The translations under genes and the position numbers were made by a program. From Methanococcus voltae PS (GTDB taxonomy: Archaea; AGJL01; Methanococci; Methanococcales; Methanococcaceae), in the NCBI RefSeq assembly GCF_024807035.1, contig NZ_JANUCQ010000003.1:62001-126000 (forward strand): DNA of 64,000 bases, given 5' to 3'. The notes under the pieces are model-generated. The model saw only the letters and a program-made list of their open reading frames with translations, searched no databases and was not told the origin of the DNA. The first letter of the stretch is position 1; the number at the start of each line of letters is the position of its first letter. Below are positions 30,290-40,079 of the stretch, in pieces.

Positions 30290-31213
30290 TTACTTTAATT
30301 CATAAATTATACTATTTTTTAACCTAGAACGTGTCTTTTTTATACATGCGTTACCCAATACTGTAGTAGTCTTATTTTTACTTGTATCATTTGAACTTGT
30401 AATATCTAATAAAACTTCACCGTAATTTTTAGTAGTTGTGTTACAGTTTACAGGACATTGTGAATACATATCGACATTTTCAAATGAACAGGATAACTTA
30501 CCACAAACATGTAATATAGGATTATAATCTGCTAATCCTTCCATGGTTGATTTATATTGCTCAATTATTCGTTTATTGGATATTCCACTATATTTTTTAA
30601 AAATTCTAGGACCTACAATATCTAATGTACCTACAGAATCAGAATAAGATATAATTTTAGCACCACTTTTTGCCCCTTCGACCATGTAATTTATAATACC
30701 TTCTTCAATATAATTTAATAACTTCTGGGCATTTTCAGGATTTTTTCTAAGTTCTTTGTAGAATATTTTGGGGTCCATTAATGCAGAAACTACCGTAAAA
30801 GGTCCGCAAATATTTAATATAACATACTCCCCAGAATTAACCAATTCCTGAGTTGCAGTTATTACATTATTTATTCTACCTTTTTTCATGCTCAAATCTA
30901 TATCCAAAATAGTTTCAAAATCCGCCAATTCTTCATTTGAATTTATTAAATACCTATCAACCCTTGGACCGTATTTATTATCTCCCAATTTAATAATTGC
31001 ACCAAATGCTTCAGCTTCTATTGTATTACAGAAAGGAAGTCTACAAAACATGTCTTTTTTAACTTCCTTCATAGCTTTTGATAAATTAATCATGTCTTGG
31101 AGGTTGTTGTGTGCTTCAGGGAATTTAAAATCACTAGCTATCGAATCAGGTATTGTTTCGAAATTATCACTAATACATTTAAAATCCGAATTTTCTTTAC
31201 TGTTAGAATCCAT
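30290..31213 (-). CDS. Shortened UroD/MtbA-family methyltransferase-like protein
   Basis: A 307-residue member of the UroD/MtbA superfamily, whose corrinoid-linked members transfer methyl groups between corrinoid proteins and thiols. FPEAHNNLQDM, EAEAFGAIIKLG and NICGPFTV match the methyltransferase at 36170, and the zinc-type HVCG motif is present. It lacks the N-terminal CPGGMM region and the distal Cys motif (SPACG) of that paralogue, and has extra Cys residues in its divergent C-terminus. It may be a degenerate copy or have a new role. GGTGAAATT precedes the start. It is the last gene of the methyltransferase locus. Confidence 0.7.
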   Translation of the reverse strand: MDSNSKENSDFKCISDNFETIPDSIASDFKFPEAHNNLQDMINLSKAMKEVKKDMFCRLPFCNTIEAEAFGAIIKLGDNKYGPRVDRYLINSNEELADFETILDIDLSMKKGRINNVITATQELVNSGEYVILNICGPFTVVSALMDPKIFYKELRKNPENAQKLLNYIEEGIINYMVEGAKSGAKIISYSDSVGTLDIVGPRIFKKYSGISNKRIIEQYKSTMEGLADYNPILHVCGKLSCSFENVDMYSQCPVNCNTTTKNYGEVLLDITSSNDTSKNKTTTVLGNACIKKTRSRLKNSIIYELK

Positions 31214-31445
31214 AATTTCACCAACTTAAACAATAACGCCATTAATTGTTTAAATTCCAATGTTATTCCTATATATCTAAAATTAAGTGAAAATAAATAA
31301 AATAAAAATAAAATTTTGGGATTTAATTATGATTTAGTTGAATTAATAACATTTTTAACTGATTTGAAATAATTTGGGGTTGCTATAATCTTAATTAATT
31401 TTCAATCAATTGAATCATATTATTTTTTTCAACAAATATCATTAA

Positions 31446-32777
31446 TTATAAACCCTTTTCTTTTGAGAAATACACTGAAACAGTTGCTATTGCCATTCCA
31501 ATAGCTAAAGTTAACCATGCTGTTTGGTAACCTGCTATTGTAAAGCCACCTGCTGCTGTTATACCATAACTTGCAATTATAGCACCACAAACTTGTTGTA
31601 ATACTGCACCACCCACGAATGGGAAGAAGTTTAAGATAGCTGTTGAAGTACCTGCAATTGATATAGGGAATAATGATTTCACCTGACCATATGATACAAC
31701 GAAGAAACCGCCGAAGAAACCAAATAAGAAGTATAACACTTGGTAAATCAACGGATTATCTACGCCAGTCAAAGCCCATATTGCAAACCATAATGCAGTG
31801 TAGAGTACGGTACCAATTATTAAAGTCTTTTTTCTTGATTTTAAAACTTTATCTGCTAAGTAACCTGCAACTGGACATCCAAAGATAAGACCTAAACCTA
31901 TAAACATTAAAAGTCCTGCATAGGTTAATTTATCCCAGCCCAATACATCTTGGAAGTATGGACCTGCCCATAAACCTTGGTAAGCCATTAAAGAGCCGTA
32001 GAAGAAGAAGAACCAAATACCTAATGCCCAGAATGATTTTTCTTTAACTACCATTTTCATAGCATCTTTAATGCCAATATTATTCTCAGCTTTAGGTGCT
32101 TCAGCCTTTTGAGATTCTACAGCGATTTTTGAAACCTCTTTACCACTTTCTAAAGCTTCAACTTCTGCTATTGTAGGGAATCCTTTGTCTGAAGGTCTAT
32201 CCTTAATGAAAATATAGGATAAAACTGCCAATAATACTGAAAATCCACCTAATCCCAAGAATACGGTTTGCCAACCTAATGAAGTGTTTAACATAGCTAA
32301 AGGAGCCGCTGCTGATAAAGCACCAATGTTACCTACGGCTAACATTACACCACTTTGTGTTGCAAACTCGTTTTTTCTGAACCAGGTTGCAAGTACTTTC
32401 ATAATTGGAATATATACTGCAGCTACACCGATACCAATTAATAATCTACCTAAGATTACCATATTGAAATCTGTTGCTATACCAGTTAATAAAGCACCAA
32501 CAGCAGCTACTAAGGTGAATACTGAAACAACTTTTTTAGGTCCGTACTTATCTGCTAAAACACCAGAAGGTATCTGCATTAAAGCATAAGCATAGAAGTA
32601 TACAGAACCCAATAAAGCTATTTGTCCAGCGCCTACGCCGAAAGTGCTCATTAAATCTCCAGCCATAACTGCGAGAGATGTTCTATGGAAGTAAACAAAG
32701 AAATAAACTATTGCAAGAACTGCAAACATTACCCATCTGTATTTCATCATTTTAGATATATTTTCTTTCGATAACAT
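31446..32777 (-). CDS. MFS transporter in the methyltransferase locus
   Basis: A 443-residue major facilitator protein with about twelve membrane helices. The N-terminal half has FVYFHRTSLAVMAGDL, an early motif like that of anion or organic acid carriers, and GVLADKYGPKK between helices 2 and 3. The charged loop in the middle (about 205-240, SGKEVSKIAVESQKAEAPKAEN) lies between the two halves. The substrate is unknown. It is on the same strand as the methyltransferase cluster and may import its substrate, which is inference. GAGGTACTATT precedes the start. Confidence 0.8.
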   Translation of the reverse strand: MLSKENISKMMKYRWVMFAVLAIVYFFVYFHRTSLAVMAGDLMSTFGVGAGQIALLGSVYFYAYALMQIPSGVLADKYGPKKVVSVFTLVAAVGALLTGIATDFNMVILGRLLIGIGVAAVYIPIMKVLATWFRKNEFATQSGVMLAVGNIGALSAAAPLAMLNTSLGWQTVFLGLGGFSVLLAVLSYIFIKDRPSDKGFPTIAEVEALESGKEVSKIAVESQKAEAPKAENNIGIKDAMKMVVKEKSFWALGIWFFFFYGSLMAYQGLWAGPYFQDVLGWDKLTYAGLLMFIGLGLIFGCPVAGYLADKVLKSRKKTLIIGTVLYTALWFAIWALTGVDNPLIYQVLYFLFGFFGGFFVVSYGQVKSLFPISIAGTSTAILNFFPFVGGAVLQQVCGAIIASYGITAAGGFTIAGYQTAWLTLAIGMAIATVSVYFSKEKGL

Positions 32778-32977
32778 AATAGTACCTCAAAATTGAATTA
32801 AGCCATTATTAATCAATTTTCGGTTCAATAAGTGTTATCACCAAGTCTCTCGTAATTCTATTATATCTAACTAATATATATAATATGGGCATTAGATTTA
32901 TTAATAACTAAAAATTAATTAAATTAAAAAATAAACTAAAATAAACTAAAATAATTAAAAAATAAAAATGATATATA

Positions 32978-33922
32978 TTAAAATTTAAATAAATCTAGGA
33001 TTTCTTTTTCTTTTAAATCTTTACCAATTATGCAAATTTCGGATGATTTTTTAGTATTTAAATTTTCAAGTTCGTAGTTATTTCCAACGTAGTTAAATTC
33101 TGCATAACGTCTAACTTCAGGATTTTTATCATCCATATAATTAATATATCCCTTTCCTCGCATAATTAATCCATAATTATTAGATTTTAAAGATTCTACA
33201 GCATTTTTAAAAGCTTCAACATTTAAAGGATTGTTAAAATTGACTAAAACACTTGAAACGCCTTGCATAGCTTTGTGAACATCTCCAATGTAAAGTTCTT
33301 TTGAAATTGTTTCTTTATTATCATCAATGATTTTTAAAAATTTATCAGAATCTATACTATCCCAATTTTCAGAAATAAGTATTGCATTATCATTTAGTTC
33401 TTTTAAGGAATTTACAATATTATCTAATTCATTTTGGGTTATATATTGAGATTTACTGATAATTAACTTGTCTGCATTCCTTATTTGGTCATTAAAAAAA
33501 TCACCGAACAATTCAACTTGGTCTAAGTAATTTTCACCATCAACCACAGTAATTACAGAATTTAACTTACAATTGTCCTGAATCTCCTTGTTATTCTCAT
33601 CAAGTACGATACCAAGTATTTGACTTAAAAGAGCCATTCCAGTAGGCTCCACAATAATTCTAGTAGGTTTCATATATTCTACGATATCTTTAAGAGATTT
33701 TAAAAAGTTTAATTTTAAAGTACAACAAATACATCCTTTTTCAAGTTCTACAACGTCTAAACCTTTATCTCTTAATATATCCCCATCGATACCAATATCC
33801 CCAAATTCATTTTCAATGATTACAATTCGTTCATTTTCTGTAGCTTTAATTAATTTTTGAATGAATGTAGTTTTTCCACAACCTAAATACCCTGATATTA
33901 CGTCTATTTTTATTTTGTTCAT
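32978..33922 (-). CDS. CobW/P47K-family GTPase
   Basis: A 314-residue protein of the CobW/COG0523 GTPase family, which often acts as a metal chaperone or insertase. The P-loop GYLGCGKTT lies at residues 11-19, and the metal-binding CICC motif (C64, C66, C67) follows in ELEKGCICCTLKLNF. The GTPase TKxD-like segment is less clear: the frame shows LIISKSQYI. The C-terminal domain has a RGKGYIN segment. Its place beside zinc-dependent methyltransferases and a corrinoid activator suggests a role in maturing one of them. GGGGTAAATT precedes the start. Confidence 0.8.
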   Translation of the reverse strand: MNKIKIDVISGYLGCGKTTFIQKLIKATENERIVIIENEFGDIGIDGDILRDKGLDVVELEKGCICCTLKLNFLKSLKDIVEYMKPTRIIVEPTGMALLSQILGIVLDENNKEIQDNCKLNSVITVVDGENYLDQVELFGDFFNDQIRNADKLIISKSQYITQNELDNIVNSLKELNDNAILISENWDSIDSDKFLKIIDDNKETISKELYIGDVHKAMQGVSSVLVNFNNPLNVEAFKNAVESLKSNNYGLIMRGKGYINYMDDKNPEVRRYAEFNYVGNNYELENLNTKKSSEICIIGKDLKEKEILDLFKF

Positions 33923-34029
33923 AATTTACCCCTTAAGTTCAAATTAATTAAATAATTCATATTTTAATTGATTTTTATTTTATGTTATTTTATTTGGGCT
34001 ACTATAGATTATTAAGATTATTAAGATTA

Positions 34030-36090
34030 TTATTTGTTAAAATTTAAAGCTTTGATAAATAAATCTTCATAACCGTCTTTAGTAGATAATTCACAGTATT
34101 TTATCTTATTTGCTACATTTTCCATATTTTTTCTAGAATCTTTAGATAATAAACACATTAAAGCACCTATTTTGGAAGAATTACCAATATATCGAACTTT
34201 ATCTTTTAATTCTTTAGGTATTATACCACTTCCGGCTAAACTATCTTCACTAAGGTGTTTTCCAAATTGTCCTGCAACTATAACTTCATCCAAATCTTGC
34301 ATTGAAACGTTTAATTCATTCAGTAAGGCTTCAAAACCCGATACTATTGCTGCTTTAGCTAATTGAACTTGTCTAATATCATTTTGAGATATATAGATGT
34401 CTTTATCGTTTGAATGCGGATTAGCATAAATTAATATAGCTCTTTTGCCCTCTTTTTCAATGATTCTATCCCTATAGAGTTCATTCATAGTATTTGGCGA
34501 TTTTATACGTCCAGTCTTATTCACCAATCCAACTCTTACAATTTCAGAAATAATATCTAAAATACCACTGCCACAAATTCCCGAAGGTTCACAATCTCCA
34601 ATTACCTTTATATCGGCATTTAAATCTTTTAAATCTTTTTTGTTGGTAGATTCATTTTTTTCAGTTTCTTTGAATTTAAAACCTTCTATCGCACCGTTTG
34701 CTGCCCTCATACCACAACTAATATTCATACCTTCTAACGCAGGACCGGCTGCGCAAGAGCATGCGGATAATTCACCATGATTTGATAAAACTATTTCCCC
34801 ATTGGTACCAATATCTATAAACAATACCAATTTATCGGTTTTTTCTAAATTGGATACTTCTACCCCAGCAACTATGTCTGAACCAATATATCCAGAAACG
34901 CCAGGTAAGCAGTACATCTTACCAAATTTTGAAATATCGATATTTAAATCAGTTGCCTTTAAATACTTTGAATTTAAGAATATCGGCAAATAAGGAGATT
35001 TACCAATTGTTTTTGCATCAATATTTATTAAAAAGTGTAACATCGTAGTATTTGCAGATATTACAACTTCGTAAATAGATTCTTTAGATATTCCTTGTTT
35101 TTGAGCTAAATCAGTTATCATTTCATTAATACAAGAGATTATACTATTATGTAATAATTTTAAACCTTTTTCATTCTTCTTTGTAAAATCTATTCTTGAA
35201 AGTACATCTAAACCATATTGTTTTTGAGGATTGATTCTACTTTCGGAACAAAGCTCTTTTTCATTTTTTATATCTATTAAAGAAGACACTACAGTAGTTG
35301 TACCTATATCTATAGCCACCCCATAGCAATTAGAATCATGTGTTGAATTTGAATCCAAATCTGTTGAATTATTTTCGTTTAAATTTTCTTTTTCCTGAAT
35401 TTCTAGTCCTAATAAGTTATTTTCTGAAAAAATTGCATTAATAACTATTTCGGATTCTTGATTTAAATTTTTAGATAGTAATTCAGATAATTGTTGTATT
35501 GAATGTAGGATATTTAAATTATTTAAATTTAAATTTAATTTAGTAATATCTAAACAATATTCATCATTTTTAGCGTATCTTTTGTTAACACCATCATGCA
35601 ATAATTTCAAAAAGATTTCTTCAAAAGTTTTAATATTTTTATCCTTTAAATTTTCAATATCCATCATTTTTAGCGTATCTTTATTTAGGGGGCAAGATAT
35701 CTTCATAATGTTTGGATTGTACTTAAATTCTGGAATATATCCATCTGCTAAAATTTTATGGGAGCTACTCTCTTCATTATTGGATAAATTAGCTTCACTA
35801 AGTAAATCCACGGTTAAATTATCATATACATAAGTTAAACAACTTAAACGAATTCCAGAGCTTAATTCATCCTCTGAAAGGTATCTTAATTCTTCAGGTG
35901 AAGGTTTTGAAACGTTGGTTTCATTTTGATTTAAAATTTTAACTTTACATTTTCCACAAGTTCCAGCACCGCCACATGGACTTTCTACCTTTAAACTATT
36001 ATTTTGGAGAATATTAAGTAGTAATTCACCATTGTCAAATTTTAACATATTATTTTCAATGTTTGAATTAATTACTGTAATTATTGCCAT
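34030..36090 (-). CDS. RACo-type corrinoid activator with 2Fe-2S domain
   Basis: A 686-residue protein of the RACo family (reductive activator of corrinoid-dependent methyltransferases; DUF4445/ASKHA). The N-terminal ferredoxin domain has the 2Fe-2S Cys set C39, C45, C48 and C84. The ASKHA core begins at about residue 255 (GVAIDIGTTTVVSS) and has a second motif at about 425 (IDIGTNGEIVLSNHGELSACSCAAGPALEG). RACo reduces inactive Co(II) corrinoid to Co(I) at the cost of ATP. Here it would reactivate the corrinoid protein encoded upstream. GAGGCTTAAA precedes the start. Confidence 0.85.
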   Translation of the reverse strand: MAIITVINSNIENNMLKFDNGELLLNILQNNSLKVESPCGGAGTCGKCKVKILNQNETNVSKPSPEELRYLSEDELSSGIRLSCLTYVYDNLTVDLLSEANLSNNEESSSHKILADGYIPEFKYNPNIMKISCPLNKDTLKMMDIENLKDKNIKTFEEIFLKLLHDGVNKRYAKNDEYCLDITKLNLNLNNLNILHSIQQLSELLSKNLNQESEIVINAIFSENNLLGLEIQEKENLNENNSTDLDSNSTHDSNCYGVAIDIGTTTVVSSLIDIKNEKELCSESRINPQKQYGLDVLSRIDFTKKNEKGLKLLHNSIISCINEMITDLAQKQGISKESIYEVVISANTTMLHFLINIDAKTIGKSPYLPIFLNSKYLKATDLNIDISKFGKMYCLPGVSGYIGSDIVAGVEVSNLEKTDKLVLFIDIGTNGEIVLSNHGELSACSCAAGPALEGMNISCGMRAANGAIEGFKFKETEKNESTNKKDLKDLNADIKVIGDCEPSGICGSGILDIISEIVRVGLVNKTGRIKSPNTMNELYRDRIIEKEGKRAILIYANPHSNDKDIYISQNDIRQVQLAKAAIVSGFEALLNELNVSMQDLDEVIVAGQFGKHLSEDSLAGSGIIPKELKDKVRYIGNSSKIGALMCLLSKDSRKNMENVANKIKYCELSTKDGYEDLFIKALNFNK

Positions 36091-36169
36091 TTTAAGCCTC
36101 TAAATGTAGTTATATAAAAATTTAGATTTTTAGATTTTTAGATTTTTATTTTTTATTATTGTAATATTT

Positions 36170-37240
36170 TTAGTTCTTTAAATTTGAATTAGAGGAATTT
36201 TTTGCTGTATTTACCATTGCTTGAATATTCTCTAATTTTGTCCTAACGCCAATACCGCATGCAGGAGATAAAATATCTACTCCAAACTTCATACATGCGT
36301 TGCTCATTCTACCTATAGATTCAGGATTACCGTTTTCTAAGGCAAATGTACTTACATTACCCATGATTGCTTTACCCGGCACATTCTCAACAACTTGCTT
36401 TACATCAGTTATTGAATCAAAACTGATTGCATCACTTTCTAAAGTTTTTATTTCGCCGTATATACTTTTTAATCTACCACAAATGTGTATTATTGTACCT
36501 GTTTGAGCATAATCTTGTGTTTCTTCTATTAATTTATTTAAATAAGGCATAGCATATTCTTTGAACATTTTAGGGCCTAATATTTCACCGGTACCACTCG
36601 GGTCAGAAATTGCTAAAACGTCAGCACCTGCTTTTAATTGAGCTTTACCAAATTTTATTAAGTTATCAGTAACAAAATCCATATATTCATGTACCTTTTC
36701 TGGTTTAGACCTAAGTTCTTTATAGTATGTAATTGGTTCCATTAATGATGAAGCCACACTTACAGGGCCAGTTAAATTTGCAACCACGGGTACATCTTTA
36801 TCTTTATTCTTCAAAATTTTTATAGAGTCTAATATTACTTGTTCCCGAGTTATATTTCCATTTTCATCTTTTTCATCTTTTTTAGTTGATAAAATTTCAG
36901 TTAAATTCATATATTCAGTTACTGAATTTATTGGATATTCTGTAACTCTTGGTTCAGTTATTTCAGTGCCCATTTTAACTTTAGCACCCATAGCTTCTGC
37001 TTCTACAGTCATACAAAAAGGAACGCCAACATTTTCAAATCCGCCATTTTTATATAATCTATATGTTAAATCCGCCATTTTTTGAGGGTCGTTATGAGCT
37101 TCTGGCCAATATATGTTTGTAATATCCATGATATCTTTGACTATCATATTCATCATACCGCCCGGACATATGCAGGGAGGTCTATCTACGGTTTCTTTCT
37201 CTTTTAAAACTACTTTTAATCGTTCTTTAGGGGATATCAC
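36170..37240 (-). CDS. MtbA-like methylcorrinoid:thiol methyltransferase
   Basis: A protein of about 356 residues in the UroD/MtbA family. The N-terminus SPKERLKVVLKEKETVDRPP is close to the known coenzyme M methyltransferase start, so the GTG at 37240, preceded by GGTGATTAT, is the likely start and not an ATG further upstream. PGGMMNM, EAEAMGAKVKMG, HICG (about residue 252) and SPACGIG support a zinc methyltransferase. It probably moves a methyl group from the methylated corrinoid protein to a thiol such as coenzyme M, which would return methyl groups to methanogenesis. It is co-oriented with the sdm genes. Confidence 0.8.
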   Translation of the reverse strand: MISPKERLKVVLKEKETVDRPPCICPGGMMNMIVKDIMDITNIYWPEAHNDPQKMADLTYRLYKNGGFENVGVPFCMTVEAEAMGAKVKMGTEITEPRVTEYPINSVTEYMNLTEILSTKKDEKDENGNITREQVILDSIKILKNKDKDVPVVANLTGPVSVASSLMEPITYYKELRSKPEKVHEYMDFVTDNLIKFGKAQLKAGADVLAISDPSGTGEILGPKMFKEYAMPYLNKLIEETQDYAQTGTIIHICGRLKSIYGEIKTLESDAISFDSITDVKQVVENVPGKAIMGNVSTFALENGNPESIGRMSNACMKFGVDILSPACGIGVRTKLENIQAMVNTAKNSSNSNLKN

Positions 37241-37469
37241 ATAATCACCGTAACATGTTGATATAGGGTATATTAATATGTACAATATGGTATGTTGTAA
37301 TTGTAATTTTAATCGTAATTTAGAATACTTCTAAGTAATTAAGTAAATTTCAAATAAATTCTTTAAAATACATTAAAAATAATCTAATTTTAATAAAAAA
37401 TATTAAAATTAAAAATAATAAATTAGATATAATTATAAAATTCCATTTTGCAATTAATTTAATTGCAAA

Positions 37470-38555
37470 TTACTCTTCATATTTGTTAATGCTTAACAAA
37501 TATTCTAATTTTTCATCAGTTACTGGCCATCCTATTTCTCTAGCAGTATCCATCATAACGTCTATATTTTCAATAGGTGTTTCTACAGGTAAGCCACATC
37601 CGGACATAATTCCATAGCCTTTTTTAGCTTTGTAACCTTGTTGAACGGATTTTATAACAGCTTTTCTTACTTCTTCTTTAGTTCCCGCATACATTACTGC
37701 TGAAGGGTCAACATTACCTGTTACTACCATTCTGTCCCCTATTGTATTAACACAGTCTTCCATATCTGCTATATCATCAATACTAAATGCGTTAATACCC
37801 ATATCTGCTATATCAGTCCATATTGCTTTAGTTTGACCACAAATGTGGATTGAAACACCATTGAGTTTTGATTTTACAAAGTCTACATATTTTGATAAAT
37901 ATGGAGCACAGTATTCTCTGAAGTGTTTAGGGCTTATAACAGTACATGAAGCCATAGGTTCTGCAATGCTTATACCCACACCAGTTTTTATAGCTGCGTC
38001 GGTGAATCTGATACAGTTTTCTAGGGATATTTCACATAATTTGTGAACTGATTCAGGGTCTTTTATCATTAATTTAGTCATTTTCTCAACGCCGATGATA
38101 AAACAAGCATTTGTAAATGGACCTACAATGAGTGCCGTACATGGAACTTCGTCTTTTAATTCTTCGTGAACATATTCCATTGCTTTTAAGTGAATAGGTA
38201 ATCTTGCATCTTTGTAAGGGTCAATTAAAGGTATTTTATCAATTTCTGAGATATCATTTATTGCAGGTTCTAATAAATCAACTGTGTCATCGTCAGGCAT
38301 TTTCATTTTAGCGCCCATAGCTTCTGACAATAAAAATAAATCGGTGAATACTTTAGCTCCATCTGCACCAAATCTTCTGTAGGTTGCTATAACAGCGTCC
38401 GCTAAAGCTCTTGGGTCTTTATTAAAATCTGAAATTTTACAACCTGAAATTCTTGCAATACCGTTTGAAAGGTTAGGGTTGCAAGGTAACCTATCAACTG
38501 CTTCGCCGTTTGCTTTTGCTTTAGCTCTTTGAAGAGGAGTCATCTTATCTTTCAT
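37470..38555 (-). CDS. sdmC: UroD-type methyltransferase, SdmC-like
   Basis: A protein of about 361 residues of the UroD methyltransferase family, closely related over its whole length to the next gene upstream. It has SIHICGQTK and SGCGLP zinc-type motifs. The region MTPLQRAKAKANGEAVDRLPCNPN matches its neighbour. The ATG at 38555 is chosen since GAGGCAAACT sits before it. In M. voltae two methyltransferases, SdmB and SdmC, are reported beside a corrinoid protein for use of dimethylselenide. The sdmC label follows that order and is tentative. Confidence 0.75.
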   Translation of the reverse strand: MKDKMTPLQRAKAKANGEAVDRLPCNPNLSNGIARISGCKISDFNKDPRALADAVIATYRRFGADGAKVFTDLFLLSEAMGAKMKMPDDDTVDLLEPAINDISEIDKIPLIDPYKDARLPIHLKAMEYVHEELKDEVPCTALIVGPFTNACFIIGVEKMTKLMIKDPESVHKLCEISLENCIRFTDAAIKTGVGISIAEPMASCTVISPKHFREYCAPYLSKYVDFVKSKLNGVSIHICGQTKAIWTDIADMGINAFSIDDIADMEDCVNTIGDRMVVTGNVDPSAVMYAGTKEEVRKAVIKSVQQGYKAKKGYGIMSGCGLPVETPIENIDVMMDTAREIGWPVTDEKLEYLLSINKYEE

Positions 38556-38853
38556 AGTTTGCCTCATGCTACTAATAAATAATTTTGTGTACGTTTTTTA
38601 ATTGGATTTAAAAATTAAATTAAATTAAATTAAACCAAAACTAAAGAATTATTTAAATAATCGATATTTATTAAAATATGTAATATATGGATTTTAAATT
38701 GCTATTGAATTTATATTTACTGATATTAACGTTATAATTAAAGATTGAGAGACTTAACTAATAACATAATATATTGAATCGATAATTTATTTGATAATTA
38801 TTTTAATTTTTAGTTTTTAGCTTTTAGTTTTTGATTTAAAATTATTTTTTAAA

Positions 38854-39942
38854 TTACTCGTATTTTGTAATAGCCATTAATTTTTCTAATTTTTCATCAG
38901 TTACTGGCCATCCTACTTCTCTTACTGTATCCATCATAGTTTGTATGTTTTCAATAGGAACTTCCACAGGTAAACTACATCCAGACATTATAATAAAGCC
39001 TTTTTTAGCCATGTAACCTTCTTTAATGCTTTTTAAAGTTGCTTTCCTAACTTGCTCTTTAGTTCCTGCATACATTATCGCGGAAGGGTCAACGTTACCT
39101 GCAACAGCCATTTTATCGCCCACTCTGTCAGCACAAAGTTTTAAATCGGCAATATCATCAATACTTAATACATTAACACCCATATCTACTAAATCGTCCC
39201 ATATTGGGTCAGTTTTACCGCAAATGTGTAATACAATATTTCCCACACCTTTTGATTTCATATAATCAATTAAACGTTTAAGGTATGGTGCAGAATAATT
39301 TCTGAAGTGTTTAGGACTTATTACAGTACAAGAAGATAAAGGTTCTGAGATTGTAACTCCTACCCCTTGCTCTAAAGCCGCATCAGTTAATTTCATACAG
39401 CTTTTTAATGAAATTTCACATAATTTGTGAACTGATTCAGGGTCTTTTAATAACATTTTGGTCATTTTTTCGATACCTATTAAAAAGAAGGCATTTGTAA
39501 ATGGACCTACAACTGAAGCAGTTACTGAAACTTCGTCGCCAATTTCGTCCTTAACTTTTTTCATAGCCCTTAAATGTATGGGTATTCTACCATCTTTGTA
39601 CGGGTCGATTACTTTTAAATCGTCTATTTTTGAAATATCGTCAATTGCAGGTTCTTCCAAATCTGCAGTGTTATCTTCGGGTTTATTAACTTTTGCACCC
39701 ATTGCCTCAGCTATTAAGAACAAATCGGTAAAAACTCTCGTACCATCCATTCCAAACATCTTGTAAGATTTTATAACAGCGTCCGCTAAAGCATCAGAAT
39801 TGCTATTAAATTCTGAAATCTTATAGCCTGCAATTCTTGCAATACCATTTCCAATATTTGGATTACATGGTAATCTATCGATTGGTTCACCGTTTGATTT
39901 TGCCCTGGCTCTTTGAGCCGGGGTCATTGTATCGCTAATCAT
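38854..39942 (-). CDS. sdmB: UroD-type methyltransferase, SdmB-like
   Basis: A 362-residue UroD-family methyltransferase with VLHICGKTD and SGCSLP zinc-type motifs. It shares most of its blocks with the SdmC-like protein (TKMLLKDPESVHKLCEISL, SDPSAIMYAGTKE-like region), so the pair is a tandem duplication. It follows the corrinoid protein gene after about 137 bases. GTGATATAG precedes the start. Its methyl donor is not determined by sequence; dimethylselenide is suggested by the likeness to the reported M. voltae cluster. Confidence 0.75.
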   Translation of the reverse strand: MISDTMTPAQRARAKSNGEPIDRLPCNPNIGNGIARIAGYKISEFNSNSDALADAVIKSYKMFGMDGTRVFTDLFLIAEAMGAKVNKPEDNTADLEEPAIDDISKIDDLKVIDPYKDGRIPIHLRAMKKVKDEIGDEVSVTASVVGPFTNAFFLIGIEKMTKMLLKDPESVHKLCEISLKSCMKLTDAALEQGVGVTISEPLSSCTVISPKHFRNYSAPYLKRLIDYMKSKGVGNIVLHICGKTDPIWDDLVDMGVNVLSIDDIADLKLCADRVGDKMAVAGNVDPSAIMYAGTKEQVRKATLKSIKEGYMAKKGFIIMSGCSLPVEVPIENIQTMMDTVREVGWPVTDEKLEKLMAITKYE

Positions 39943-40079
39943 CTATATCACAATTTAATTAGATTTAATTAGATTTAATTACTTAATTATTAAATTAAAT
40001 GCCAATGCTAAATATTAAATATTAAATATCAATTTTAAATTTAAAAATTAATTTAAAAGTAAATTCAAGAATTAATTCA

